From: Anthonomus grandis grandis
Taxonomy: Eukaryota > Arthropoda > Insecta > Coleoptera > Curculionidae
Assembly (NCBI RefSeq): GCF_022605725.1
Contig: NC_065560.1
Span: 20,451,052-20,515,051, forward strand
Direction: 5' to 3'
DNA: 64,000 nt
A program made the translations under genes and the position numbers. Below the pieces are notes generated by a model that was not told the DNA's origin, did no database searches, and saw only the letters and a program-made list of their open reading frames with translations. Below, piece by piece: positions 8,160 through 20,749 of the stretch (positions within the stretch are counted from its first letter, which is position 1; each line of letters begins with the position of its first letter).

Positions 8160-10010
8160 CTTAAACATGTTTTTATTTTCACTGGTAAAATAAGCGAGCT
8201 CGTTTTCTTTACCTTCAGCCTCGTATTCACTATCGTCTTCACTACTACTGCCATTAGTGTCACTGTCCTCATTTCCTATTGTGGCTCGATTTCTTCCATG
8301 ATTTGGTCAGTTTCCCAGAATTTATCCTCCACAGTTCTGACATGCTGGCAAAATTTCTGCTAATCATTTTCGGAAATCGAGGATATAGCATCCTCAGTAA
8401 CCTCCTTTAAGGCTGTAATGTTAAAATTGCCAGTAGTATTCTGACTTCTTGTTAAAAATTTGAGTCTTGCCCAAGCTAATTCAATTGGATTTAACTCGCA
8501 TAAATAAGGCGGTGTTCTTAATGGAGTATGCCCATGGGACCTTATAATCCGATCTACTATATAATTTTTTTGGTCACCAGGTGGTTTGTGGCGTAAAACC
8601 AAATCGAAAAGATCACATTTTCTGGCACTTGCATCGTGACTTATAAATAAATATAATATATATAAATAAATATAAATAAATTTGTTCGCCCAAAGTCAAA
8701 AAACTATCATCAAAAAATTTTTTTAAAAGAAAATATCTGAAAAAACTGTGGTGGAAAGTTTTCATTAGCTTACCGTGTATGTACATATTATGTAGGTACA
8801 TTTATATGTTTAAAATTTAAAATTTATCAGTTCAAAAGGCTTAATTAAGTTGTTATAGCTATCTTTCTTAGTTAACCAGGCGATTATATCTCTTTTTGAA
8901 GAGGATTTTGTTGGAATTTTATCCTCCTGCACCGAATGATAAGGAGCATTGTCTACACTATTACCGAATTGGCAGGTATATTTGGCAGAAGGTTTTCCAT
9001 GAGCCATCTAGTAAAATTTTCCCTATTCATGTGGCCATGGTAATCACCTGTGGCCAATCCGGCTTTAATATTAAACAGGCATTGTCCACAAAACCCTTGT
9101 CGGAACCTGCATGAACAATTATTAGCCGACCTAAAATATCATTTAAAATATATATATTTCTCAAATTTAACGGGCCCTTGCCCGTGAAAAAATATATGAC
9201 TGTAACTTATACACACTGTTTTGTATTGTATGCTTACCCGTTGAACTAATATTTTTTAAAATACCAGTAACCGTATCGCTCTGCCAACATTTCTTGAACG
9301 TCAAATCGTTATCCACCCAAGTTTCGTCCAAGTAAATAATGTTTCGGCCTTATTCACGATATTTTCGTATTTCGCGAAGATATTTAGATCTCCAGGAAAG
9401 AATATTGGGCCTCTCCATTAAGATTTTCCTCTTATTTTGACACTTACGCCAAAAAAAGCCATTTGACTTTAATAAAAGCCGAAGCGTTTTCCTGGAATAA
9501 GAAAAAGTTGCCTCTTCTTTTAACTTTCTTAACAACTTTCTAGTTGTCGGAACCACTTTATATTCCAGGTAAAATCTGGTGATAGAATGCCTAACTATTT
9601 AAAAATGAAAACTGTCATCTTTTTCGACGACAGTTTTGCGTGGCCGTTTTTTCCCTGGACTGGCTAATATTTCATCAGGGTTATTTTGTCGCTTTTCTTC
9701 ATCTTCCTTGTGAATTTTTCTCACAGATAATACGGAGACTCCGGTATAAAGGGAAACGCGACCAAGCTTAGGCTTAAGAGGCAATTTCATCGAATTATTT
9801 ACAGCTTCTTCATCGCAAATCCTAATAACAACATTTTGAATGCATAGTTGGTATACAAAAAGCAATAAAATATAATATAAACTACTGTTTTTTTAAGAGG
9901 CAAAATGTATTTCACTTTTTTTCAAATAAATTATTATAACTTACCTGTAAACGTTTGCTATCACTTCCCTCGTTTGACTATGAAGGACCTTACCCTCAGT
10001 GAATTTATTT
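8160..10010 (-). pseudogene. DDE transposase copy 3, intron-containing, decayed
   Basis: Distant relative of the transposases at 3-461 and 3236-4199. From 5' to 3' on the minus strand: an exon reading LHSQTREVIANVYR (ending at a donor near 9950), an HTH region (9865-9599, SVLSVRKIHKEDEEKRQNN), a segment 9556-9350 leading to NIIYLDETWVDNDLTF (first Asp, near 9335-9310), an intron (about 9108-9233, GTAAGC..CAG), VIVDNAPYHS (second Asp, near 8950), and LRTPPYLCELNPIELAWARL (third residue Glu, near 8495). About 200 bases of AT-rich sequence (8610-8810) interrupt the C-terminal part. Stops at several places make it inactive although all three acidic residues survive. No terminal repeats were located. 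Confidence 0.75.
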
Positions 10011-11720
10011 ATTTTAATAAATGTTATTATTCGTATATATGTAAACAATAATAAAACAAACTAAAAAATTAAATATTAGGTATTTCATGTAAGTAATAAA
10101 ACAGTGAAACTCCAAACCTACGAAAATTACACTACCTACTTATACTAGGTATACACAACACTAATGTCAGTTTTTTTAATAAATAGCCACAAATAAAACA
10201 AAATAATAAATAACATATAAAATAAACGGAATCCAAAAATCAACGATAAAACCTACGCCACTGTCCACCCTTCAATAGTAATCAATGTGTTGAAACAGCA
10301 GCAAGCATTGTAAACAGGTGACAAAGACGCTGTCCAATGAACTGTCGAAATAATTCATAACAATTTTTCTATAAACCTTGATAATTTAATTTTAGGCAGG
10401 AATATGACTTATTAGTGGTTTTCATATACAAGTACGTACTTATTAATAAGGGTTGTTTTAAATAATTTTTTTTTAAATAGGATTTTGTTTTACTGATAGG
10501 AAGGTCAGGGTCAACTTTTATTGTTTAATTAATTTAATAAATCTTCATTGAATTTTGTTGGTATACAGGGTGGACTTTAATCCCTGAATTTTTTTTTTTA
10601 AATTAATTTAATTTTATTATAGAATTATACAGGGTGGTGTACACAAGTAGTATAAAAGATACTTGAAGTAAATTTTTTTTTCTTATTTTGGTACTACAGG
10701 GTGAAACAATTAGTGGTTCCAAGTAACTTGTCTTATATTATAGGGAGTTTTTTTTTTCTTTTCCTTTTGCTTTCCATATACTTTTTTTTTTAATTTTATC
10801 TACTAGATGCTTAAAAAAAAAAAAAAAAATCCGCTCTACAAAGTGGGCGTTTGGCGGAAGTTGGATGACTCAGTGGCGCGAAACATTGGAGTTGTCCAAC
10901 TCAGTCAATGGGTAGACTAACTTTGTACAGTTAGCTGGTGGTGGTAAAATTCCACTTAGTGCTCTTTTACCAGTATGGGGTGTCTTCCATTAGAACATAC
11001 CCATACTAAGGCTCAACAAAAATATTTTTAAGAAAACGGATTGGATTTTCAATTGGATTTTCATTTTTTTTATATAGTACTTTTCTTTTGAAAGTTTTTT
11101 TTTTTTAATTTAATTTCCTTTTGGTAGATTTAATATATTATGGGGTGTTTGAAAGTTTGAAGATTACTTATCTACTTACATTTCATTTTCTAATTAGGAT
11201 TATAACTTGTTAAGATTTTCTTTTAATGTAACGTTTCAGCTAGACAGGGCTAATTAAATAAATTACTTATAGTAAATCTTTGAGGCGAACTGAATTTTTT
11301 TAGGCGAAATTCTTTTGCTGGGCTAGGGGAAAATCGGCACTGCTGGGTCATGCTTACTGTAATACTGTGAAAATATAAATTGTTTTCGAATTGTTTTTCT
11401 GAATTTGGAGATTTTTTAAGAGTGATTTAGGTATAAAGATATTTAGAGCTTATAGAAATAAAATTTAGATAGGTATTTTATATTAGATATTGTTATTATA
11501 GATATATTATTAGGTATAATTATTCTAGGTTGGGGGGGAATCTTACTGAGGTGTTTTACTAACAGTGATTAGTGTTGCAACTCAGTAAAGCGTTTATACT
11601 GTCATTGGGATTTTAACGTAGGTTAGGGGCAGTACAAACCCGGGACTTCAGATTTTTTTTTAATTTTTTTTGGAACGGGGTGGGTTGCACTGTGTGCACC
11701 GTACCTTGTTAGCGGCTTAG
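10011..11720. other. non-coding stretch upstream of Gypsy-1
   Basis: AT-rich sequence with three isolated ACAGGGTG ends (10565, 10629, 10694) that resemble mariner-type termini. From about 10830 it could be the 5' leader of the Gypsy element that starts coding at 11856. I looked for a copy of the 3' LTR (17125-17724) here and did not find one, so the 5' LTR is missing or too diverged. Confidence 0.4.
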
Positions 11721-11855
11721 TTGCTCAAGTTACATCACAATACACAATACATACAGGGGACTATAATTAAAAAAAAAGGGAAAGAAAAGAAAAAATTTAT
11801 TATTTTTTTTTTATTTTTTTTGTTTGTGTTATTGGCGGAGATATTTTTGGGGAAA

Positions 11856-13544
11856 ATGGATATAAATAAATTGGAGCTGGACGAGCTTGAGTATGAGCTA
11901 TCATCTCGAGGTGCTATCACGGCTGGTACTCTTATTGAAAAGCGTCAACGTTTAAGGTTATATTTGAAATTAGAGAAACTTAATAGCTTGCCGATGTTTG
12001 AGGTAATAGAATTGGACCCTGATAACGAAGTTGATATTTGTACAGGAAAGTGTAATTTATTGGAAAGTGCTATCTCAGGTCTTAGTGAATTAAATATTAA
12101 TAAAGAGTATAGTAGGTTGCGGTCTAAGGCCTTACATATCCAGGGTCGTTTCAAGAAGTTATTAGAATTTCATCCTGATTTTTCTGAAGAAGTAATGAGT
12201 TTGTCTACTCAGCTAAATTCTATTATTGATAGGTTAGAAATGGCTAAGAGAACCTTGACAATGAGTGTAGAGGAAATTTTGCAGGTGCCGGTTACTATTG
12301 AGGCTTCCCCTGGAGAGGACTCCCTTCTGGATCATCCTCTTCCTGTTTCTCAAGCTCAGACAAAAGTCTCACAGCATCTTTCACCCAATGTGATTCCTTC
12401 GACGGTATCTGTAAATCCAGGTCCCTCTTGTTCGTTTCGGCCTGCTTCAATTCCGTTTACTCGAACAGCACCAACTTTTTGTGACCACACTTCGACACAT
12501 TTAGTTCAGTCACTTCACACCATTCCTTCTACGAACGTTATTTCACAGGATCCAGTTAACCCAATAACGTGTTCTTATTATTCCCCATCGAGGAACTATT
12601 CCTTTCCTCCACAATCTAATTCCACCTTGAAGCGGAATGTACCCATGTTTACTTCTGCTAATGCTAATGATGTCACGATTCCGTTAGGTTCCGATGATCT
12701 GGCTAAGAGCTTTTCAACAATTTCAAAATGGCAGTTACATTTTGATGGTTCTGGTAGTGTTACCAATTTTATTGAGCGTGTAGAGGAGTTGGGTTTTGCT
12801 TGTGGAATATCTTGGAATCAGCTGCTGCATTGTGCAGTAATTTTATTTTCGGACACAGCCTTGTCTTGGTATAGATCTATACGCAGTGATATCAGGTCAT
12901 GGGAAGAATTGAAATGTAAACTTAGGTCTGCCTATTTATCGTCAGAATATGAGGAGGATATTTGGTGTGATATAAGGAATAGGACACAAGGTCCAGTGGA
13001 GAAGTCGGTAATCTTTATTGCACAAATGCGAAACTTGTTTCGAAAGTTACGTGAAGCTCCATCCGAGGAAATGCAACTTTGCATTATACGCCGAAATTTG
13101 CTCCCCTCATTGCAAAACCAACTTGCACTTCACAATTTCACCAACATCACAGAGCTGGAACTTGCAGCACAAGAGATTGAGAACATCCAATTGCGAACTC
13201 AACGCATGCAACCTCCTCCAGTAAACCCTAATAATGTCGCCGAGCCTGAGTTGATGTATCAGCGACCAAGAAACCCTCGTGTACATACCATGAATTCTTC
13301 ACCGCACGTTCAGAATTCTCGTGGTCCGGTGGTTTGTTGGAATTGTCGTAGTACTGGCCATTTGAGTAGTACTTGTCCACAACCCTTTCGTCGACACTGT
13401 TTCCGTTGCGGTCGGGAAAATGTGACTACCCGTTCATGTCCAAATTGTAGTAGGTCGGGAAACCCAAGGGCGAACTGTTATTTAGTCGAGAGATCAGTTC
13501 GATTCCTAAGGTCTCGACTAGTAACCCCAGCTACCCTATTCTAG
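11856..13544 (+). CDS. gag: Gypsy-1 Gag polyprotein
   Basis: Start chosen at ATG 11856 because the upstream in-frame residues are low-complexity leader sequence. The N-terminus (MDINKLELDELEYELSSRG, residues 1-19) looks like a SAP-type helix pair, as in several insect Gypsy Gags. Residues about 100-300 are Ser/Pro/Thr-rich. A capsid-like retrotransposon Gag region follows (KWQLHFDGSG.. to ..LPSLQNQLALH). The C-terminal part has a zinc knuckle CWNCRSTGHLSSTC and a second one, CFRCGRENVTTRSC, where the usual His is Val. Gag would coat genomic RNA in cytoplasmic particles. The terminal codons overlap pol in the -1 frame. No premature stop. Confidence 0.9.
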   Translation: MDINKLELDELEYELSSRGAITAGTLIEKRQRLRLYLKLEKLNSLPMFEVIELDPDNEVDICTGKCNLLESAISGLSELNINKEYSRLRSKALHIQGRFKKLLEFHPDFSEEVMSLSTQLNSIIDRLEMAKRTLTMSVEEILQVPVTIEASPGEDSLLDHPLPVSQAQTKVSQHLSPNVIPSTVSVNPGPSCSFRPASIPFTRTAPTFCDHTSTHLVQSLHTIPSTNVISQDPVNPITCSYYSPSRNYSFPPQSNSTLKRNVPMFTSANANDVTIPLGSDDLAKSFSTISKWQLHFDGSGSVTNFIERVEELGFACGISWNQLLHCAVILFSDTALSWYRSIRSDIRSWEELKCKLRSAYLSSEYEEDIWCDIRNRTQGPVEKSVIFIAQMRNLFRKLREAPSEEMQLCIIRRNLLPSLQNQLALHNFTNITELELAAQEIENIQLRTQRMQPPPVNPNNVAEPELMYQRPRNPRVHTMNSSPHVQNSRGPVVCWNCRSTGHLSSTCPQPFRRHCFRCGRENVTTRSCPNCSRSGNPRANCYLVERSVRFLRSRLVTPATLF

Positions 13545-16500
13545 ATTACGCCTTCGCACAGTGCAAGGGTGATGATCGTCCTCATCTCGAAGTCTCGATA
13601 TTTGGTATGAAATTTATTGGCTTATTGGATTCTGGAGCAAATGTTACTGCTATTGGTTTAAGCATATGGAATATATTACAACGTTCAGACATACAATTGT
13701 TATCATCACCTTTTTCTCAGTGCAATTTTGGAAATCATAGTTCTAGTAAAGTGATTGGCGCAATTAACTTACCTATTGTTTTGTATGATAAGGTAGCGGT
13801 TTGCAGTGTTTTGGTAGTGATGAAATTGAGTTGTCCATTGATATTGGGTATCGATTTTTGGAAAACTGTTGGTGTCGTTCCTGATTTGCAAAATGGTTGT
13901 TGGTATTTTGGTGTGCCGTCTCAGGAGATCTGTATCACTGAAGCCATTATTCCTCAGGAAACTTTAACCCCAGAACAGCGATCCGCCTTGGATAAATTGA
14001 CTTCAAAGTACTTTTCTTTAATGGGTGGTAAGCTTGGTCGAACAGATTTAGTGAAGCATCAGATTAATACTGGTAACGCCCAACCCATTCGTTTGCGCCC
14101 TTATAGATACTCACCCGCCACTCTAAAGATTATCGATGAGGAGGTTGATAACATGCTGCAACTCGATATTATCGAGCCATCACAATCTGCCTGGTCTTTC
14201 CCTGCCTTAGTAGTACCGAAAGGTAATGGTAAATGGAGATTTTGCGTGGACTATCGAAAACTAAATTCTGTTACGGCTAAGGATGCTTATCCGATCCCTT
14301 TTATTGATAGTATTTTGGACAAATTAAGAAATGCAAAGTATCTTACTTCGTTAGATGTTAACTCTGCATATTGGCAAGTCGAGGTTGATGAACATTCACG
14401 TGATAAAACTAGTTTTTCTGTCCCTGGTCGGGGACTTTATCGATTTAAGAGAATGCCATTTGGGTTGACGAATGCCCCTGCAACTTGGCAGCGATTGGTA
14501 GATACCTTATTGGGAGGTGATTTGGAGCCACATGTCTTTGTTTATTTAGATGACATAATCTGTATTTCTGAGACTTTTCAGCAACATTTAGAGGTTTTGG
14601 AAGAGATTTTCCAGAGATTTCATAGAGCCGGTATAACACTCTCTCAGGATAAGTGTAAATTCTGTCGATCCGAACTTAAGTATTTAGGATATGTTGTCGA
14701 TAAAGATGGACTTCATGTCGACCCGGATAAGGTGACAGCCGTATTGAACATTCCGACTCCAAAGAACACCACCGAAGTCCGACGTGTCATCGGTATGGCG
14801 TCCTGGTACAGGCGTTTTATTCCTCAGTTCTCAACCGTTATTTCTCCCCTTACCGCTCTTCTTTGTAAACACAAAAAGTGGAACTGGACCCCAGAATGTC
14901 AAAATTCGTTTCAGAACATCAAAAATTCGTTAGTTTCCGCTCCTGTACTTACTTGTCCTGATTTCTCGAAACCCTTTTTGGTTCAGACTGATGCCTCAGC
15001 GTATGGGATCGGTGCTGTATTATCTCAAGAGTTTGATGATGGTGAACATGTTATCTGTTACATATCTCGATCTCTGTCTAAAGCAGAGAGGAATTTTTCC
15101 ACCACAGAGAGAGAACTGTTGGCCATTATTTATGCTTGCGAGAAATTACGACCCTACTTAGAGGGATACTCCTTTAAAGTGATAACAGATCATCATAGTC
15201 TGAAATGGATTCATAGTCTGAAGGAACCAACAGGACGGCTTGCCAGATGGGTTTTGCGGTTGCAACAATTCGATTTTGAGGTTATTCATAGAAAGGGCCA
15301 AGATCATGTTGTGCCGGATGTTCTCAGTAGAGCTGTGCCAGAGATTGCTAAATTGAGTGTATACCAGGAACCAGAAGTTGCAGATAAGTGGTATCGAAGA
15401 GTTTTCAATCAGGTCGTAGAGAATCCTATTAATTATCCCCAATGGCGAATTGAAGGAAATTTACTTTACAAGTATGTGAAATGTTCTTACCCGTCTCTTC
15501 GAGATGATGAAGATTTCTGGAAGGAAGTAGTACCCAAGGATCGAAGACGTATGATTTTGGAAGAAAATCATGATCATCCTTTGGCTGGTCATGGTGGTGT
15601 CATGAAGACATACGAACGATTGAAGCGTCGTTATTATTGGCCAAAAATGAGAGCTGATGTCCTCCGATATGTTAAGCATTGCGCCAAATGTATTTCGCAA
15701 AAGCCCCTCCGGGAGCGACACGGATTAATGGGACAACAAACTCAAGTTTTGAAGCCATGGAACACGATTAGCGTCGATCTTTTTGGGCCCTTGCCTCGTT
15801 TTACTCAGGGTTACAAATACGTATTGGTCGTCTTGGATACCTTCACTAAATTTCCTTTGTTCTTCCCTCTTTGCTCAGCTAAGGCCCCTATGATTTGTCG
15901 TCTTATAGAGGAACAAGTTTTTCTCATTTTTGGTGTTCCCAATTTCTTATTTGCGATAATGGTGCTCAATTTCGAGGTGAACTTTTTTCCAAACTGTGTG
16001 AGCAGTATAAGGTCAATATCCGATATACTCCGCCTTATCATCCCCAGGCCAACCCCGTGGAGCGTGTGAATCAAGTCCTTAAAACCATGTTAAGTTGTTA
16101 TATTGAGGATAATCATAAGAATTGGGATCGACTTCTACCTAAGGTTGGTTCTGCCATAAGATCTTCGGTGCATGAAGCCACCGGGCTCACTCCCTATTTT
16201 ATGAATTTTTCCAGAGAATATATGCCCTCGGGCGACCAACACAATAATAGGGATGTTCCCAGTATCACGGTTGGCGACTTTATGGCACGTTCACGTGAAT
16301 TAAGTAAAGTATATAGGGACGTTGAGGAAAGACTGAAAGCGGCGCATCAAAGATCAAAGAATCGTTATAATCTTCGACGAAGACCAATTAGTTTTGAGAT
16401 CGGTGAGCGAGTTTATCGCAAAAATTACGATCTTTCTGATGCTAGTAAAAACTTTACCGCCAAACTCGCACCAAAATTTTTGGGCCCCTTTACAATAAAG

Positions 16501-16626
16501 AAGAAGTTATCTCCGGTAGTCTATGAACTAATTGACGAAAAGCGCAAGTTTAAGGGTGCTTGGCATGTTAAAGATTTGAAAAAGATCCCAAAAGAAGAGC
16601 TACTCGTTGATTCCGATTCCGATTAG
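13451..16626 (+). pseudogene. pol: Gypsy-1 Pol (protease, RT, RNase H, integrase), one frameshift
   Basis: Opens right after two -1-frame stops at 13445-13453 region, just before the slippery heptamer; the first ATG is 13607. Domains in order: retropepsin (LLDSGANVTAIG), RT with SLDVNSAYWQV (motif A), MPFGLTNAPATWQR (motif B) and YLDDIICIS (motif C), RNase H (VQTDASAYGIG, TERELLAI), integrase zinc finger (HPLAGHGG..CAKC) and core (DLFGPL, LICDNGAQF, HPQANPVERVN). The frame changes near 15940 within the integrase core, consistent with loss of one base in a C run, so the second part reads in another frame (to TAG 16624-16626). Apart from this the catalytic residues are present. The C-terminal domain is present and ends in an Asp/Ser-rich tail. 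Confidence 0.9.
13457..13463 (+). promoter_or_regulatory. candidate -1 ribosomal frameshift site
   Basis: GGGAAAC is in the correct gag phase (G GGA AAC), a canonical slippery heptamer. The -1 frame is closed just upstream (TAGTAG) and open from here into pol. A 9-bp perfect stem, TAGTCGAGA (13483-13491) with TCTCGACTA (13512-13520), lies 19 bases downstream, which is further than the usual 5-9 bases. Confidence 0.6.
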
Positions 16627-17124
16627 ACTTTATCGATTTTGCTTACTGGTCGGGACGTATGTTTTTTTTTTTTTTTGTGTTTTACTTATTAGTTCTTTTG
16701 ATTTTTCAATTCAAATATAATTTCTTTTTCTCCAGTTTCTTTCCTCAAAGCTGTGCGGACTGGGTATTTTGATGTTTTTGCGGTTATTGGATAGTAGCTA
16801 CCTTGTTTGTTTTTCTCTTTCTAGTGAAGTTTCTTGTGGTGAAGGCCTACCACTTGAAGCATTTTAGATTTCCGATTAGGAATTCTATCAGAAATTACTA
16901 GAAATTTTGTGTTATTTGGTATTTCGTTGGTTATTATAGTATTATTATTTCATGAGTCAATCAATTTGAAGTTTTAATTTTTCTGACTTATTTTAATGCT
17001 TGAATAGCATTTTCAAATAATTAGATTGTTCGCACATTCTTTACTTCCCTTCCCAGTTGGATGCTTACTTCTCTTCGCATGAGAATTACTTTTCTGGTAA
17101 TTCTCTTGGGGGAAGAGGGGGAGT

Positions 17125-17724
17125 TGTTGCAGGATTAATTACGCTTTAGACGGGATCTGGAGAATCCTAACTTTTATTCATTTGGTTAAAATATTTAAAA
17201 ATGACTTTATTCTAAATTTTTCTTTCAAAACTGAGACACCCACCATAATTACAATTGCCTTCGACTCTTAATGGAATTCGCCAATATTTTTTATTAAACC
17301 ACTATCAATATTATCACCATTTTAATTCTTTGTTATTGTTTACAATATGCTGTGCATGGAGAAGATTTCACGGCAATTGAATTGGTCAACCGGTTTACTA
17401 AAGCGGACGCCAGTGGCGCCGCGTGTCGAATTATTACGATTTGGCCCGTAATTGTACTTTCCACTAGGCACTCTATGGTTTGCTTATTAGTGACCTATGT
17501 ATGGGTTTTTGGTTGGGCCCATAGCGGCTAAACCCATAAAGTAACGAGTGAAGTTCCTCAATCTCCGGTCTTGCGCCCAGACGTCTTTTGGACTACTACT
17601 TAAGCAGTTCCGCGACGCATCTGGGGGTCTTTCCAGCTCCTGCGTCCGTCAAGAGTGAACCGTGCTGCCCGCTGTGACGGAGAGAGGTTTGAAATAAATC
17701 TATTATCATCTCTCTCCGCCAGCA
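17125..17724 (+). repeat. candidate 3' LTR of Gypsy-1
   Basis: Begins TGTTGCAGG immediately after a purine-rich tract and ends ..CCGCCAGCA. An AATAAA signal is at 17694-17699, shortly before the proposed end, in a small inverted repeat (GGAGAGAG / CTCTCTCC). There is no second LTR for comparison, so both ends are inferred from TG..CA, purine tract and poly-A signal only. Confidence 0.45.
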
Positions 17725-18989
17725 CCTTTTTTTGTTAAAATAACATCTAAAACTAAAATGCATTAGTGTTTCTTCAGTTTCAACGAAATATTTTTGAAGC
17801 AGGATGGGTTTTAGTAGTTTGATGCCTCTCGAAACTTCGGCTCCTTAAATATGACAGTGTAAACCGCCAGCCGTGACCCAGCAGTGGTAAGGATTTCGCC
17901 CTGAAGCCTGAAAAATAATTTCGCCGCCCTTAGCCCCGTCAACACACATCATGCCGTAAGCCCTATGTGGTGAAAAATTGCCCATCGCGGGCTCTCGCCC
18001 CCGAAAGAAGAACACCATGGAATTTGACCCGTAAGCACATTCTTTTAATCTTAACCATATTCTTCTTTTGATTTTTTTTGTATGATTTAACATGAATTTA
18101 TTATCACTTTCTCATTTTAATATTTAAAACTTAAGTAACTATATTTATGGTATAATTATCTAAATTAAAACAATTCAATGTTACGCCTTATTATGTAATG
18201 CTTCCGAAGTGATCACTGACGAATTCAGGTATCTACCTTTGGGTTATAAACTTGTATATATATATATATATCTTTTATTTATTTTTGTTTACCTTTTTAA
18301 GGCCATCTTGTATATTTACTTATATTTACTTACCATGTAGATTTAAGTCCTTGTTTCTGATAAATTAAGCTATTGAGTATGAAGGCTTTAATAAACACCC
18401 TATTTAAATTAAATTAAGGTGTTTTACTACTGAGTGAGTGAGTGTGACTGAGGCAACTGACCATACAGAGAACCCACGAAGCCGGCCTGATAGGTTCTTT
18501 TTTTTTTTTTTGTTCCATCTTTTAAATTTAACAGGGTTTCTGGAACCTATCAGATCTAGGGAGTTGTTCTTGTTGTTTAGAACTCTTAAACCAAGACTGT
18601 CGAACAAACTCAACTCCCTAGAAATAGCCCCTGTAAACCGGATAGTCTTGCCGGGATAATATTTTTAATATAACAAACACGTGCGGCAAGGGAAACCAAT
18701 CACAAGCGTTCAGGTTCATAATGGCTGACCCCTATTATACAAGAAGTAGAGGAGTAGAAGTAGGAATGTAGAGGTGGACCGTAATGTTGCCAGATTTACT
18801 AAACATGATCCATTTTTGGGAAAAACATTTAATTGTACCATATTTAATGGTAAAACAATTGCGCATTAAAGCCAAAATATAATAACTATTTAGATTATAA
18901 TTCTTAACATTTTACCCTGTATATCTTGTGATTGTAAAAAATCTTATATTGCATATTATTAGAAAGTAAGTCCCGCACAATTACGTTTT
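17725..18989. other. spacer with GC-richer patch and TA microsatellite
   Basis: A GC-richer patch lies at 17845-18030 with no convincing gene; a 17-bp TA repeat is at 18255-18271; a poly-T run is at 18498-18510. Nothing here has a domain that I recognise. Confidence 0.4.
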
Positions 18990-20749
18990 GAGGTTAAACG
19001 TGGCAACGTCGAATATTTTGGCCCACATTCCTGCCGCTGTTTCAGATCCACTTGCCAGACTATACTTGGACTGTTTCATTTAGATATGGCCGGGGGTTAA
19101 TTCTACTAAGTTTATATTGCGAGGTGTAATCCTCCCAAAGAAAAAAATGCTGTAAATCCATTGGCAGAACTTTAGTTTGCCGTGCGGATTGTTTTACGGC
19201 TTGAACAAAATCTGCAAAATCGTATAGTTTGTTGCCCATCTTTTTCATTGACTGTTCAACTTTGTGATGAAACGAATCCGCCGCCATAAATGTATGGCCG
19301 GGCTTGAAATATTTTATAATAAATTCATAAGCATTAATTTCATGAGAATTAACAATGTAGAGCAAAAATGAAAATAATGACCAATTTTTATTTTGCGCAG
19401 AGCAATTATCAAGCTATAATTTTCACAGCGTCTCTCTTCACAAGGAAAAACTGGTAAATTGTGCTTATTAATTCATCTTTACTGCGTTTAAACAAGGCGT
19501 CATGCCAAATGGCGGCAAACGTTTTGTCATTCTTTTTTTGCCAATTGGTACAAAGCTCTCATTGTAAGCTGTTAGTCTGTTTGTGAAAATTGCAGTTTTA
19601 AATGTTTCCAGTCTTAGCAGCATAATAACTTTTTCAAGGTCTGCGCAGTATATAATCTTATCTGGTTCTTTTGGTTGACTACCATCATCTCTGTAATTTT
19701 CACACGACTTTGTTGCTCTGTCTATATGTTTTTTCCAACTGTTACAATTATCACAGGTTTTGTCAAGATTATCTTTTGTGTGACTTTTATCATGTAGAGA
19801 AAATTCTTCACAACTTTCACATTCTTGGTGTCCAAGATTTGCTAGCAAAATATTCATTTTCTTAGCTACTACACGGTATAATTATTTTCATAAGGAATTT
19901 GTATATTGGGATATTAAATTAGAAAATCCTGATGCATTGCCGCAAAAGTAAGGTCACTAAGAAGGTAAAGACGTTGGGGTGCATGCTCTCTCCAATAGTG
20001 TGAGATAGTTGGGTTGTAAGAATTAATATCATTACAAATCACTTTATCGTCTATTTTACTGTGAGGTTGCTTTGTGCATCTTAAGCCAGCCACAGGTACT
20101 ACAGAATTATTAGCATTACGCAATGCTGTACGGATAACTTTGTCGATGTCACTTTGTTTATTAAAGCCGAGAGTTATCAAAAAAAGACCTTGCATACATT
20201 TTCAGATATTCCTTTTTCATTTTTAAGCGTATAGTTATAAGTATTATTTCTTTGATAACCGAGAACACGTTTTGAAGTAGTTCTTTGTTTCACAGGTTTT
20301 GATGAAACATGATGTAAAATAAAAGATTTTCTGTCTTAATCATTTAAAATTTTCCAAAATTCATTGTTCAAAAATTTTCTTCTTTCTTCTGATATCTTCA
20401 ACAGACATTTTTTTAAACAATCTTTTCCACAACCTTCTTTACCGCTGTGCTTTTTCGCAAGTGCTTCATGCTTAGCTTTTTTTCTGGAACTTACTGATAA
20501 TTCGAACTTCTTTCTTTTTCGAACTGCCTTTTTACTATATTGAATGACAGATGCGGTATTATTTACTTCAGTTGCGTCGGAAATCTACAAAAAAATTTCA
20601 GAATCCATAACATGCTCGTTTTGAATAGGTTCATGCATCAACTGTGGTTCGGCTGCTTTCGTGATTTGATCACATAATTCAGTCACTGTTTCCAACTCAA
20701 CATTTTCTACTTCTGACGTAAGGGGGCATAAGTCTGCTTTTTCGAGAGC

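Larger units (their letters stand above)
11721..17724 (+). mobile_element. Gypsy LTR retrotransposon 1 (nearly intact coding region)
   Basis: Plus-strand Gypsy/Ty3 element with gag (11856-13544), pol in the -1 frame (opening at 13451) and a 3' end with a purine tract (17108-17123, GGGGGAAGAGGGGGAG) directly followed by a TG-starting LTR candidate. Gag, protease, RT, RNase H and integrase are all recognisable, and the RT and RNase H catalytic residues are kept. Only one frameshift (about 15940) and no nonsense codon break it, so it is the youngest-looking retroelement here. No env-like frame follows pol. The left boundary is arbitrary because the 5' LTR was not found. Confidence 0.85.

Noticed and set aside
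10560..10760. three closely spaced ACAGGGTG ends as an array
   Set aside because: Spacing and flanks differ and no inverted partners are visible; they look like independent mariner-type scraps.
10861..10900. a tRNA primer site (TGGCGCG) marking the end of a 5' LTR of Gypsy-1
   Set aside because: The sequence upstream does not match the 3' LTR candidate, so the hit is not supported.
11735..11920. 61-codon minus-strand ORF at the start of Gypsy-1
   Set aside because: It is antisense to the A-rich leader and the gag start and has a low-complexity Ser/Asn/Lys composition.
17845..18093. 82-codon minus-strand ORF in a GC-richer patch
   Set aside because: No domain and no homologous frame that I recognise; GC-rich DNA favours chance frames here.
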